From the NCBI GenBank assembly GCA_024401295.1, contig JAKSLG010000002.1:1-64000 (forward strand): a stretch of DNA of 64,000 bases, read 5' to 3'. Within the stretch, counting starts at the first letter, position 1. Each line of letters opens with the position of its first letter. This document shows positions 9,497-18,100 of the stretch, piece after piece. The notes under the pieces were generated by a model that ran no database searches, had not been told where the DNA came from, and saw only the letters and a list, made by a program, of their open reading frames with translations. Source of the stretch: Bacteroidales bacterium (GTDB lineage: Bacteria > Bacteroidota > Bacteroidia > Bacteroidales > Marinilabiliaceae). The translations under genes were made by a program, and so were the position numbers.

Positions 9497-10293
9497 TTTT
9501 CAGGCGTTACTGTTATGCGGACATTTCCCGGATCCTTGATGTGCTCGTTGTTTTCGGACATATTGCGGATATACATTATAAACATATCACGAATCATCGT
9601 GCTGTCAACATGCTTCTCGCATCGCTTCAATATGTCGAAGCCATCGCCACCTTCAGCCAGATAGCTGTTGGTCACGATGCAATACATGCGGTTCTTGTCG
9701 ACAGGCATTCCATCCACCTTTGCTTCGACGAGCCGGCCTCCGCTTATTATCATGGTGGCTCCGCTTATCGGCTCACCACCTCTAATAGCGATGTGTTCAA
9801 AGACACTAACAAGATCGTCACCTTTAATATAGACCAAGGCTACGGAATTTTCGAATGGCGATATCTCAAAGATATTGCGTACGGTGACAGGTCCCTCGGG
9901 CAATGAAGTACGTATGCCACCGGTGTTGAGGATGCAGACCGACGGATGCACAATGCCGAGCTTGTCAGCTATTCGGCAGGACATTTCGAGAACGACATCC
10001 GAGAGGAAACGCATGAGGCTGCTCTCCGGACGTTCGGCATACATCATCTCGTCGGAATATCCTATCACCATGTTCATCTGATTTTCCATCTTCTGGCGAT
10101 ATTCCGTCGCGATGCTATCGATGGCAGCATCGGGAATCAGGGTACCATCCATCGGGATAAGCGAAGTTGATGCGACATGCATCGATTCGCCCATCGGCAG
10201 AGGAGCAATACGACTCGTGCCACAGGAGGTGGCCACGATGGCCAAGAGGAGGACGGCTCCGCATCGGATAATATGCCCAAGACGGTTCTTCAT
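9493..10293 (-). CDS. lipoprotein with 5'-nucleotidase C-terminal domain
   Basis: 266 residues. A lipoprotein signal ends at VATSCG (Cys about residue 24). The remainder matches the 5_nucleotid_C domain, with NTGGIRTSLPEGPVTVRNIF and YLAEGGDGFD contributing the usual base-stacking and nucleotide pocket. No metal-binding phosphatase half is present; that is the adjacent downstream gene. It follows the S9 peptidase gene with a 2-nt gap. Confidence 0.9.
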   Translation of the reverse strand: MKNRLGHIIRCGAVLLLAIVATSCGTSRIAPLPMGESMHVASTSLIPMDGTLIPDAAIDSIATEYRQKMENQMNMVIGYSDEMMYAERPESSLMRFLSDVVLEMSCRIADKLGIVHPSVCILNTGGIRTSLPEGPVTVRNIFEISPFENSVALVYIKGDDLVSVFEHIAIRGGEPISGATMIISGGRLVEAKVDGMPVDKNRMYCIVTNSYLAEGGDGFDILKRCEKHVDSTMIRDMFIMYIRNMSENNEHIKDPGNVRITVTPEK

Positions 10294-10295
10294 GA

Positions 10296-12398
10296 TTACT
10301 TAAGCCATTTGTCGAGCCATTTATAGAATTCGCGATGCCACAGGATGCTGTTCTGCGGCTTCAAGACCCAATGGCATTCCTCCGGGAAATAGAGGAACTG
10401 GGCAGGGATGTCCTTCATGACGGCCGTATTGAATGCTGCCATGCCTTGGGTATATGGGATGCGGAAATCCTTTTCGCCGTGAATAACCATTATAGGTGTA
10501 TCCCAGTTGTTGACAAAGAGATGTGGCGAGTTGCTGTAGCTCTTCATTGCAGCCGGGTTGTTCTTCTCCCAGAACGCGCCCTTCAGATCCCAGTTCATAA
10601 AGAAGAGTTCCTCGGTGGTTGCATAGAGCTGGTCGAAATTGAAGATGCCACAATGAGCGATGAAGGTCTTGAATCGCTTCTCGTGATTACCGGCAAACCA
10701 ATAGACCGAGAAGCCGCCATAGCTGGCACCGACAGCACCCAAGCGATTCTCATCGACAAACGGCTCACGGCTCACCTCATCGACGGCCGAGAGATAGTCC
10801 TTCATGTTCTGGCCACCATAGTCGCCACTTATCTGCTCGTTCCACTCACGGCCGAAGCCAGGAAGACCTCGACGGTTAGGTGCAACAACGATATAATCAT
10901 TAGCTGCCATGAGCGCGAAGTTCCATCGTGTGCTCCAGAACTGGCTCACCGTGCTCTGCGGGCCGCCCTGACAGTAGAGCAGTGCCGGATATTGCCTTGT
11001 CTTGTCGAAATGTGGCGGATAGATCACCCACGTCAGCATCTGCTTGCCATCGGTTGTTGCAATCCATCTCTCCTCGACATCACCCATTTCGAGCTTAGCA
11101 AGGGCATCTGTATTGACATTGGACAGGCATCGGCTCTGCCCGCTCTGCTTATCTACGGCATATATCTCGCTCGGTGCCATCATGCTCATGCGTGATGCGA
11201 TGAGGCATGAACCGGCATCGGCCACCGACGTATAGTCGCAGACGTCGGTTGTCAGCTTAGTGATCCGGCGCGTTGCGATGTCGATAGAGAAGATTGCATC
11301 CTTGGCTTCGCTGTCGCTGATGACCCATACACTCCTTGCATCGTCAGAAAGGCAATAGGCGTCGATGTTGTTCTCGGTGGCTTCACTCAGGTCTGTGCGC
11401 TGTCCTGAGGCCATGTCGAGCATCATCAGACGATTCTTGTCCGACTCGTAGCCGTCATGCTCCATGCTCTGATAGAACATCGTGAGGCCATCGGGGCTGA
11501 ACGACGGATTGGTGTCATAGCCCATGTTGCCCTCTGTCAGATTACGAGTCTGGCGAGACTTTATATTATATAGGTAAATATCGGAGTTGGTGCTGAGGGC
11601 CGATTCCTTGCCCTCCTTTTTCTTGCAGGTATAGGCTATGCCTTCACCATCGGGAGTCCAGCATATCTGCTCGATTCCGCCGAATGGCATCAGCGGCGAA
11701 TGGTAGCGTTCGCCCTCCATGATGTCGGTAGCACTACCCTTCTGTCTGCCATCTTCAAGGTCAACTACAAGTATATGATTATATGAGAAATCACTCCACG
11801 CATTCCAATGGCGATACATCAACGAAGTTTCGATGCGGGCATTAGCCTTGGGGAGATCGGGGTGAATGTCATTAACAGTCTGATCGAGCTTAATGCGTTT
11901 TACGACAAGCATCCTGTTGCCGTCGGGCGAGATTCGATATGCATCGACACCGCCTTCGATATCGGTCATCTGACGAGCATTGGTGCCGTCGGGATTGATG
12001 GCCCACACCTGCGGGTCCTTGCCTCTGGTGGCAAGATATGTTATTGCGCTTCCGTCGGGGAGCCATGCTATCTCATACTCATTCTCTCGTGTATATGTGA
12101 GGCGGAAAGGAGTGCCGCCTTCGACAGGGAGCAGATAGATTTCAGCATACGTCTTGTCCTCGGCGATGTCGGTCGTGGCAACGGTGAATGCGATGTTCCT
12201 GCCGTCGGGCGAGACCTGTGCATTGCCGACTTTGGCAAGTCGCCACAAGTTTTCGGGAGTCATTCGATTACCATCAAGTTCCACCTTGAGTGGGTCGAAA
12301 GTCACATCAGACTTATCGGATGGCGTGCAGCCACCAGTTGCAACGATTGCCATAAAGAGAAAGGGAAAAGTCTTGAATAAAATGCCGTGTTTCTTCAT
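10296..12398 (-). CDS. S9 family (prolyl oligopeptidase-like) lipoprotein peptidase
   Basis: 700 residues from the ATG at 12398, which gives a lipoprotein signal ending MAIVATGGC; an ATG 30 bp further up adds an unlikely leader. Residues ~40-430 form a WD/PD40-like propeller with repeated SPDGRNIAF-type strands. The C-terminal alpha/beta hydrolase carries GASYGGFS (nucleophile Ser), HGEKDFRIP (Asp) and ECHWV (His). The family includes DPP and acylaminoacyl peptidases that trim peptides in the periplasm. It heads a minus-strand operon with the two 5'-nucleotidase halves. Confidence 0.92.
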   Translation of the reverse strand: MKKHGILFKTFPFLFMAIVATGGCTPSDKSDVTFDPLKVELDGNRMTPENLWRLAKVGNAQVSPDGRNIAFTVATTDIAEDKTYAEIYLLPVEGGTPFRLTYTRENEYEIAWLPDGSAITYLATRGKDPQVWAINPDGTNARQMTDIEGGVDAYRISPDGNRMLVVKRIKLDQTVNDIHPDLPKANARIETSLMYRHWNAWSDFSYNHILVVDLEDGRQKGSATDIMEGERYHSPLMPFGGIEQICWTPDGEGIAYTCKKKEGKESALSTNSDIYLYNIKSRQTRNLTEGNMGYDTNPSFSPDGLTMFYQSMEHDGYESDKNRLMMLDMASGQRTDLSEATENNIDAYCLSDDARSVWVISDSEAKDAIFSIDIATRRITKLTTDVCDYTSVADAGSCLIASRMSMMAPSEIYAVDKQSGQSRCLSNVNTDALAKLEMGDVEERWIATTDGKQMLTWVIYPPHFDKTRQYPALLYCQGGPQSTVSQFWSTRWNFALMAANDYIVVAPNRRGLPGFGREWNEQISGDYGGQNMKDYLSAVDEVSREPFVDENRLGAVGASYGGFSVYWFAGNHEKRFKTFIAHCGIFNFDQLYATTEELFFMNWDLKGAFWEKNNPAAMKSYSNSPHLFVNNWDTPIMVIHGEKDFRIPYTQGMAAFNTAVMKDIPAQFLYFPEECHWVLKPQNSILWHREFYKWLDKWLK

Positions 12399-12415
12399 CA
12401 AGTACGTGTTAAAAC

Positions 12416-12449
12416 ATAGAGACGCCAAAACGAATTTCGACGTCTCTAT
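12416..12449 (-). terminator. stem-loop after the 91-residue gene
   Basis: A 9-bp perfect stem ATAGAGACG/CGTCTCTAT with a 16-nt loop is followed on the minus strand by GTTTT. It separates the small gene from the S9 peptidase gene downstream. Confidence 0.6.
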
Positions 12450-12471
12450 ATATCATTTTTCGACAAGATGC

Positions 12472-12747
12472 TTAGATCTTGTTGATTTCCTCTGCCAAAG
12501 AAGTCACCTGAGCAGTAAAGTCAGCATTGAACTTTGAGAAGTAAGCCTTAACAGCTTTCTTGTCGCTCTTCTGGTCAACGTGGTTGACACGAGCGAGGAA
12601 TTCATTCTGCAAAGCCATAGTCTTCACGATGAGGTTAGAAACCTTGTCTGTCTCGGCATCAGCAACAGCACCTTTGTAGCAAAGAGTTGTGATGAGGTCG
12701 TTTACCCAGTAACGGATAGCCTTCTTGAGTGTTCTCTTATTTGCCAT
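12472..12747 (-). CDS. conserved small basic protein of unknown function
   Basis: 91 residues, basic N-terminus (MANKRTLKKAIRYWVND), mostly helical pattern, no cysteine cluster, signal peptide or membrane segment. The start superficially recalls ribosomal protein S20, but the rest does not follow it. A promoter-like pair lies just upstream and a stem-loop just downstream, so it is a single-gene unit. I recognise the general type as a small conserved Bacteroidales protein but cannot assign a role. Confidence 0.75.
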   Translation of the reverse strand: MANKRTLKKAIRYWVNDLITTLCYKGAVADAETDKVSNLIVKTMALQNEFLARVNHVDQKSDKKAVKAYFSKFNADFTAQVTSLAEEINKI

Positions 12748-12769
12748 AATAATTTGTTTTTATTCAGCG

Positions 12770-12799
12770 CAAATGTAGTAATTTTAGTCCAATGACAAG
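12770..12799 (-). promoter_or_regulatory. promoter of the 91-residue gene
   Basis: On the minus strand a TACATTTG -7 box (12770-12777) is preceded by CTTG 18 bp upstream, an acceptable -33. The start codon follows 22 bp downstream. Confidence 0.55.
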
Positions 12800-12839
12800 C
12801 AAGTGTGCCATTGTTTTTTTGAGGGCGCATAGCGACGTT

Positions 12840-12917
12840 GCAGGGAAGATGCAGGAAGAAAATAGGGAGAACGTAGGGAGAACATAGCCAGAAATAGGGA
12901 GAGATAGGGAGAGAAAC
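12840..12917. repeat. degenerate purine-rich tandem repeat
   Basis: About seven copies of a 10-12 bp unit around the core TAGGGAGA occupy this stretch on the plus strand. It is noncoding, as no frame has a plausible protein. A second purine-rich field of similar period lies at 59073-59260. Confidence 0.6.
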
Positions 12918-12928
12918 AGAAGCACGGC

Positions 12929-13001
12929 ATGACATGTGACATGACATGTGACATGACAGGTTGTCACACCCCCATGACAGAATGACACTGACAAATTGTC
13001 A
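12929..13001. repeat. cluster of TGACA/TGTCA half-sites
   Basis: Eight TGACA and two TGTCA pentamers fall in 73 bp: TGACA at 12930, 12937, 12942, 12949, 12954, 12975, 12983 and 12989, TGTCA at 12962 and 12997. The first part is a 12-bp tandem repeat (ATGACATGTGAC, 2.5 copies). Two perfect inverted pairs TGACA-N3-TGTCA lie at 12954-12966 and 12989-13001. It looks like a multi-site protein-binding region at the left edge of the accessory block. Confidence 0.65.
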
Positions 13002-13320
13002 TATTTAACAACAAAATATTTACGAAATATATGCATTTATCACACTTTGGCATATAACGTGCAAGTTTGGCACGGTATTTGTTAAGAAGTAAGCATCTTT
13101 TTTAAAATAATCAGCTGATTTTTAAAAAGAGGGAAATTAGGCAGAGTTTGAGGGAACAGAAACGATTTACACGCTATGTTTTTTTTAATCTCACCAAACA
13201 AAAGGATTGATTGAAGGCCACTATGCCAGTCAAGTGCATTGACTGTCAGACCGGTAGACACACGCAATGACCTGAATGGTTATGCGGCTGGAGATCTATG
13301 TTTAATTTAAAAAATTTAGG
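13002..13320. other. intergenic stretch before DUF6266 gene
   Basis: AT-rich, without a convincing ORF, RNA gene or terminator. The last 30 bp before the start are A/T-rich (TTTAATTTAAAAAATTTAGG), as is common for Bacteroidota translation starts. Confidence 0.5.
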
Positions 13321-13956
13321 ATGCCCATGGCAAAAGCTTACAAAAGCCCGTTCGGGCAAATCAGTGGACAGCTCCGAGGAGTTGTCAGCCGTAAGATGAA
13401 AAACGGCAACATGGTGCTTTATGATTACAATGCACCTAAAAACAGGGAGATGAGCATAGCGCAACAGACTCAGGTTGACAGATTCAAACAAGTCAACAAG
13501 TTCGTCAGTGCGACACTTGACTATGTCAAGAAATGCAAAGGCTCATCGGGGAAAGTCCGTTACGAAGCGGTCTCGCAGAACCTCAAGAGAATGAAAGAGG
13601 CGAATCTGGGAGAAGGCGAAGCAATGGACTACAGCAAGATAGTGCTTGCAGACGGGGATTTCGTGAACGTGAACAATGGAACCGTAAGCGTCACGGACGA
13701 CAAAGTTACATTCCGATGGAACGGAAAGATCACCCCTGCCGTAAGAGGCAAGGACATCGCCATGCCACTGGTATATAACGAGAGTCGCCACGAAGCGGTT
13801 TTCGAGTGCACGAGCTACAAGCGCGCCGACGGCGTTGCGGAGCTGGAAATCCCGAGTTACTGGAAGGGCGACACAATTCACTGCTACATGTCGATCAAGG
13901 AAAACAATGGAACGAGACTTTCGGACACATTGTATCTTGGCAACATGACAGCATGA
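13321..13956 (+). CDS. DUF6266 family protein
   Basis: 211 residues (or 209 from the second ATG, MAKAYKSPFG). The N-terminal pattern with a FGQISGQLRGVVSRKMKNGN segment, then REMSIAQQTQVDRFKQVNKFV and a beta-rich C-terminal half, is that of DUF6266, a family seen mainly in Bacteroidota. There is no signal peptide and no catalytic motif; function is unknown. It stands alone between the TGACA cluster and a strong terminator, next to defence genes. Confidence 0.75.
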   Translation: MPMAKAYKSPFGQISGQLRGVVSRKMKNGNMVLYDYNAPKNREMSIAQQTQVDRFKQVNKFVSATLDYVKKCKGSSGKVRYEAVSQNLKRMKEANLGEGEAMDYSKIVLADGDFVNVNNGTVSVTDDKVTFRWNGKITPAVRGKDIAMPLVYNESRHEAVFECTSYKRADGVAELEIPSYWKGDTIHCYMSIKENNGTRLSDTLYLGNMTA

Positions 13957-14018
13957 AGCATGTCTGCTGGAGGCATGACGCGTCGTGAGACGTGACGTCG
14001 TGGCGGAAAATGAAAGGT

Positions 14019-14054
14019 GCGGCACTGGAGTTATCCGGTGCCGCTTTATTTTGC
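14019..14054 (+). terminator. intrinsic terminator after DUF6266 gene
   Basis: A stem of 11 bp (GCGGCACTGGA with TCCGGTGCCGC, one G-U pair) around a short loop is followed by TTTATTTT. Confidence 0.85.
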
Positions 14055-14082
14055 GCGTGCAATGTCATATTTAATGGACAGA

Positions 14083-14156
14083 ATCACAACATTTCAGTCA
14101 TTTTTGCATATATTTGCTTGAATATTGTCTTCTCGACAAGTCTAAACTAAAAAAAA
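14083..14156 (+). repeat. direct repeat copy 1, promoter of toxin-antitoxin pair
   Basis: This ~72-bp block recurs at 14771-14842 with only a handful of mismatches. It contains a perfect -7 box TATATTTG at 14109-14116 inside GCATATATTTGCTT, and ends in an A-rich tract 26 bp before the antitoxin start. It should drive the toxin-antitoxin operon. Confidence 0.8.
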
Positions 14157-14182
14157 GGAAAGACAGACAACGCGCATTGACT

Positions 14183-14479
14183 ATGGCAAAAAAGAAATAC
14201 ATCATACCAGACGAGGAGCACCAGATGGTTGCTGAACCTGTTGCAGAGTGTGCAAGTACGGTAAATGCGCCTATTCCTGCGCAGATTACGGTCAACATTG
14301 AAGATGTCTCGATGCTGAAGGAAATAAAACGCGCCATCAGCATGATAAAAGGTGTTGTGAGCATAGAGAAAAGTTCTGCGATGAAGTCGTACGAACGTGC
14401 CCGTGCCGATGTGAAGGCAGGAAGAGTGGTCGAGTTTGAAAGTCTGGATGACCTTAAGGCTTATTACGACAAGTTATGA
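14183..14479 (+). CDS. antitoxin, RelB/Phd-like
   Basis: 98 residues from the ATG at 14183; an earlier in-frame ATG at 14114 lies inside the promoter repeat and is unlikely. The C-terminal segment ARADVKAGRVVEFESLDDLKAYYD resembles the toxin-wrapping tail of RelB/Phd-type antitoxins. The middle part (about residues 38-60) would be the DNA-binding/dimer region, but its fold cannot be named safely. It overlaps the toxin gene by 4 bp (ATGA), the usual coupled arrangement. Confidence 0.8.
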   Translation: MAKKKYIIPDEEHQMVAEPVAECASTVNAPIPAQITVNIEDVSMLKEIKRAISMIKGVVSIEKSSAMKSYERARADVKAGRVVEFESLDDLKAYYDKL

Positions 14480-14751
14480 AGTACACGTTGGTTACATCCA
14501 AAAATTTCTTACGCGACTTAAAAATGTGCAAGAAGCGTGGTTATGACATCAACAAGCTTTGGAATGTAATAGGTAAACTTCAATATGGCGCACCACTTCC
14601 TCCCTCATGCCGTCCGCATAAATTGTCTGGCAATCACGAAGGCGAGTGGGAGTGTCATATTAGCCCTGACTGGTTGCTCATCTGGGAACAGAACGACACG
14701 GAACTCACACTTCTGATGCTCAGTACCGGCACCCATAGTGACCTGTTCTGA
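14476..14751 (+). CDS. YafQ-family mRNA interferase toxin
   Basis: 91 residues. The catalytic residues known in Escherichia coli YafQ have counterparts here: H48, H61, D65, W66, H87 and F91, in the segments CRPHKL, CHISPDWLLIW and STGTHSDLF. The family cleaves mRNA on the ribosome and is held in check by the antitoxin encoded just upstream. All active-site positions appear intact, so the toxin is expected to be functional. Confidence 0.92.
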   Translation: MKYTLVTSKNFLRDLKMCKKRGYDINKLWNVIGKLQYGAPLPPSCRPHKLSGNHEGEWECHISPDWLLIWEQNDTELTLLMLSTGTHSDLF

Positions 14752-14770
14752 CCGACCTTTTCCTGCGTGC

Positions 14771-14842
14771 ATCGCAACTTTTCAGTCGTTTTTGCATATA
14801 TTTGCTTGAATATTGTCTTCTTAACAAGTCAAACTAAAAAAA
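14771..14842 (+). repeat. direct repeat copy 2, promoter of RNA candidate / R-M leader
   Basis: Second copy of the block at 14083-14156, starting 20 bp after the toxin stop. The -7 box TATATTTG is retained at 14797-14804. A transcript from it would run into the structured region 14897-15136 and, if not terminated, into the Res-Mod-Z1 operon. Confidence 0.8.
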
Positions 14843-14896
14843 GAAAGAAAACATAAAGAAATAAATACATATTAACATAGCAGCATCAGACTATCA

Positions 14897-15136
14897 TTGT
14901 GGTCGTCAAGAAATGAAGCGTCGGAAACTTACTTTTCTCTGATAATGCCACAACAATGATGGTTGGTTTATTCGTATAGGTTGATGCCTAAGGAATAATG
15001 CCAATCACGGAAATGACGATAGAAGATGTCTAGCACCCGAATGGGTGTGGGCATTATTCTTATTTCCGTGAGAGGTCAGAGATATTCCGACGCTTCAACC
15101 TCAGACGACCATAAGAAGAGGTTCACACCTTTTTTT
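14897..15136 (+). ncRNA. candidate structured RNA ending in an intrinsic terminator
   Basis: No ORF explains this stretch, yet it is full of complementary segments. The closing helix is 14897-14907/15104-15114 (11 bp) plus 14914-14926/15085-15097 (13 bp, perfect), split by a symmetric 6x6 internal loop. Inside lie 14936-14942/15076-15082 (7 bp), a hairpin 14968-14998, and a hairpin CACCC-gaat-GGGTG (15034-15047). Two 10-bp perfect helices, 14993-15002/15050-15059 and 15005-15014/15062-15071, have interleaved strands and probably exclude each other. Segment 14893-14902 can also pair with 14948-14960, competing with the closing helix. The region ends in a terminator hairpin and T tract (15116-15136). 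It could be an independent small RNA or an attenuated leader of the downstream operon. I do not recognise the family. Confidence 0.55.
15116..15136 (+). terminator. terminator at the end of the structured RNA
   Basis: A short hairpin AAGAGGT-tcac-ACCTTTT (one G-U pair) continues into a run of seven T. It lies 60 bp before the Res start, so it either ends a small RNA or acts as an attenuator. Confidence 0.6.
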
Positions 15137-15195
15137 ATCAGCATGCCAACATTTTGTTTTGATAGTATCAGGTTGTTGCCCAATACTAGCAAAAC

Positions 15196-18100
15196 ATGGA
15201 CGACAAAGCTAAATCGCCAATACTCAACAATCCATACGAAGAGCCATTGTTTCATTACGGCTCTGTTGGAGGCAATTTGGACTATGATACAATTCTAGAA
15301 GGACGTCGTCCTTTTAGTCTAGATATTCGTATCACTCCTAATAACAATCCACAATCAAACATTTTTGATGACTCGGCTTTTTATAACGAAGATGATAATG
15401 CTACTTTTATCAATAGTATTCGTGACGAAATAAAGAAATGGCGTGAGGCTGGCTACCCCAATACAACAAGAGTTACTCGCGAATTACTGAACTACTGGTT
15501 CAACAATCCCGAGCGAACCTTCAACTTGCGTCTCTTTTTCTGTCAGCGCGAAGCAGTTGAAACAGCTGTATATCTGAACGAAGTAGCCGATCGAGACCCG
15601 AACAAAGGGCGCTATCTGTTGAGTTTGTTGAATGAACGCCAGCACTCTGTCAGTGCGGCAGAAGAAAACGTGTTGCCTCGCACAGCCTTCAAGATGGCCA
15701 CCGGCACAGGCAAGACCGTAGTGATGGCCATGCTCATACTCTATAACTACATCAACAAAAAGGTGAACGTGCAGGATACTCGTTTTGCTGACCATTTCCT
15801 TATCGTGGCTCCTGGCATAACCATACGAGACCGACTAGGTGTACTTCGCATAGACGAGAGCACGAAACAGAATAATCAAAAAAACGACTACTACCACCAA
15901 CGTGGACTTATTCCTTACAATTACGAACGACTCTTCGAAGGTATAAACTCTTGTATCACAATAACCAATTACCATACTTTCGAACCTAAAGTCTTCAACG
16001 GTAAGAAAGCCAGTCCGATGGACGGCAAACTCGTCTATAAGGATGGAGAAATGGTGAAGCAGCAGGACAAAGAGGATTTCTCTGTTGTTATAAGTCGTGT
16101 TTTGGGTAAACAGATGAAAGGCAAGCGTCTTCTTGTGATAAACGATGAAGCACATCATTGTTATTTGCCTAAACCACTTAGTTTGAAAGGGAAAAAAGAC
16201 GAAGAGACAGAAGAGGGTGAAAGAGAGAATGAGAACGCAATGGTTTGGTACGAAGGTCTTAGACAAATAAAGAAATTAGGCTACAAATTACAACATGTCT
16301 ACGACTTATCTGCTACTCCATATTATCTCAAAGGTTCTGGTTACACAGAGTACTCGCTATTTCCATGGGTCGTAAGCGATTTTGGACTTGTAGATGCAAT
16401 AGAAAGTGGACTAGTCAAGATACCTTTCCTGCCAAGCTATGACAACACTCATGACCTTGATGAGCCTAAGCTAAGAAACATATATAAACACATTGGTTCG
16501 CAACTTCCTAGAAAAGGACAGAAAACAATACGCAAAGAGAAAAACGAAGAAGGTGCGGAAACAGATGTAGAGATAGAACCGGCACCCAATCTGCCAGCTT
16601 TGCTCAATTCAGCTCTCGATCAATTCATAAAAGATTACGAGAAATATAACGAAGAGCTTGGTGCTATGGGTGAAGAATCAATGAATCTTTTCTCGACGCC
16701 GCCTGTGCTCATCGTAGTATGTAATAACACTACTGTCTCGAAAGAGGTTTACAAGTATATTGCTGGATATCGAAGGGATATTGACAATGATGGCAACACC
16801 ATAAATGTGGCAGGTCATTTTGACATTTTCAGTAACTACACAAAAGATGGACTGCCAGTAAAGAAAGCACCTACATTACTTATCGACAGTAGTCAGATTG
16901 AACAAGCGGGAGCTGTTGTCAATGAAGATTTCAAGACGATTTTCAAGGATGAGATTGCCAAGTTCAAACGAGAGTATGCAATCCTTCATGGTGCAGGTAG
17001 TGCCGATGCGTTGACCGATAGTGATATATTGCGAGAAGTTGTCAATACTGTTGGCAAACCTGATACGTTAGGAAGCCACATTCGTTGCGTCGTAAGTGTT
17101 TCTATGCTTACCGAGGGTTGGGATGCCAATACGGTAACTCACGTGTGTGGCATACGTGCCTTTGGCAGTCAATTATTGTGCGAACAGGTTGCTGGACGCG
17201 CACTTCGTCGTCGCAACTACGACCTGCAAGCCTATGATATTCGCACAGGTAAAGATATAGATGCAAAAGACATCAAACGATACAAAGAAGAAAACATCAT
17301 ATATAAGTTTCCGCCTGAGTATGCCCGTATCATTGGTGTTCCGTTCAAAACATTCAAGAGTGGATCACCAACCCCTCCACAACCTCCACAATCGACTACT
17401 ATAGTCAAAGCATTGGAAGAACGTGAAAACATGGAGATAAAGTTCCCAAATGTTCGCGGATACCGAATTGAAACCATCGATGGAAATATAACAGCCGATT
17501 TCACTGACGTGCCAAAGTTCAAGATGGATTTTGCAAATGAGGTCGCATACAAGACCTTCATGCAGAACGCCATTGAGAGTGGGGAAATAAAGATGGAGAA
17601 CGACCCGAACGAGTGGCGAGACGCAGAGATTGTCTATTACTTGACCCAGCAACTCATCTCCCAGAAATACAACGACCGAGAGAATGGCCGTCAGTTCCAA
17701 AAGTTCTTGAAACTGAAGAAGATTGTGCAATATTGGTACGACAATCAGATTGAGGTTATCGGCAAACCCAACGAAGAAGCCCCATTGAAGCGACTGGTGA
17801 AGCTGTGGGATAGTAGCAAAGTGATTGCCAATATCTATGAGGGAATCAAGAAAGGAAGCGTATCGGCTGATGAAACCAACGTTACTGCAATTCTTGACTA
17901 CTACAATCCTATTGGCAGTAGCCGCCATGTATTCGGTAAGACGAGCAAGGAGGTGTACCCAACTCAGAAGAGCCATGTAAACTATGTTGTAGCCGACACG
18001 GATTCGTGGGAGCAGATTTGCGCCAAGACACTCGAACAGATGCCACAAGTAAAACATTATGTCAAGAACCATTTCCTCGGTTTCAAGATACCGTATGTGG

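Noticed and set aside
8570..10293. Frameshift or sequencing error splitting a 5'-nucleotidase
   Set aside because: The C-terminal domain is encoded first and each half has its own export signal, so the two cannot be one broken gene.
12472..12747. Ribosomal protein S20
   Set aside because: Only the first residues look alike; the conserved S20 helices are absent.
12702..13036. Two minus-strand frames over the TGACA cluster
   Set aside because: Their proteins are Cys/His/Ser-rich translations of the repeats with no family resemblance.
14897..15114. Retron msr-msd or MITE as explanation of the long inverted repeat
   Set aside because: No reverse transcriptase lies nearby, no target-site duplication flanks the arms, and the internal helices plus terminator fit a transcript better.
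15026..15298. 90-codon plus-strand frame overlapping the RNA candidate and Res start
   Set aside because: It crosses the terminator and the Res start in another frame and has no recognisable features.
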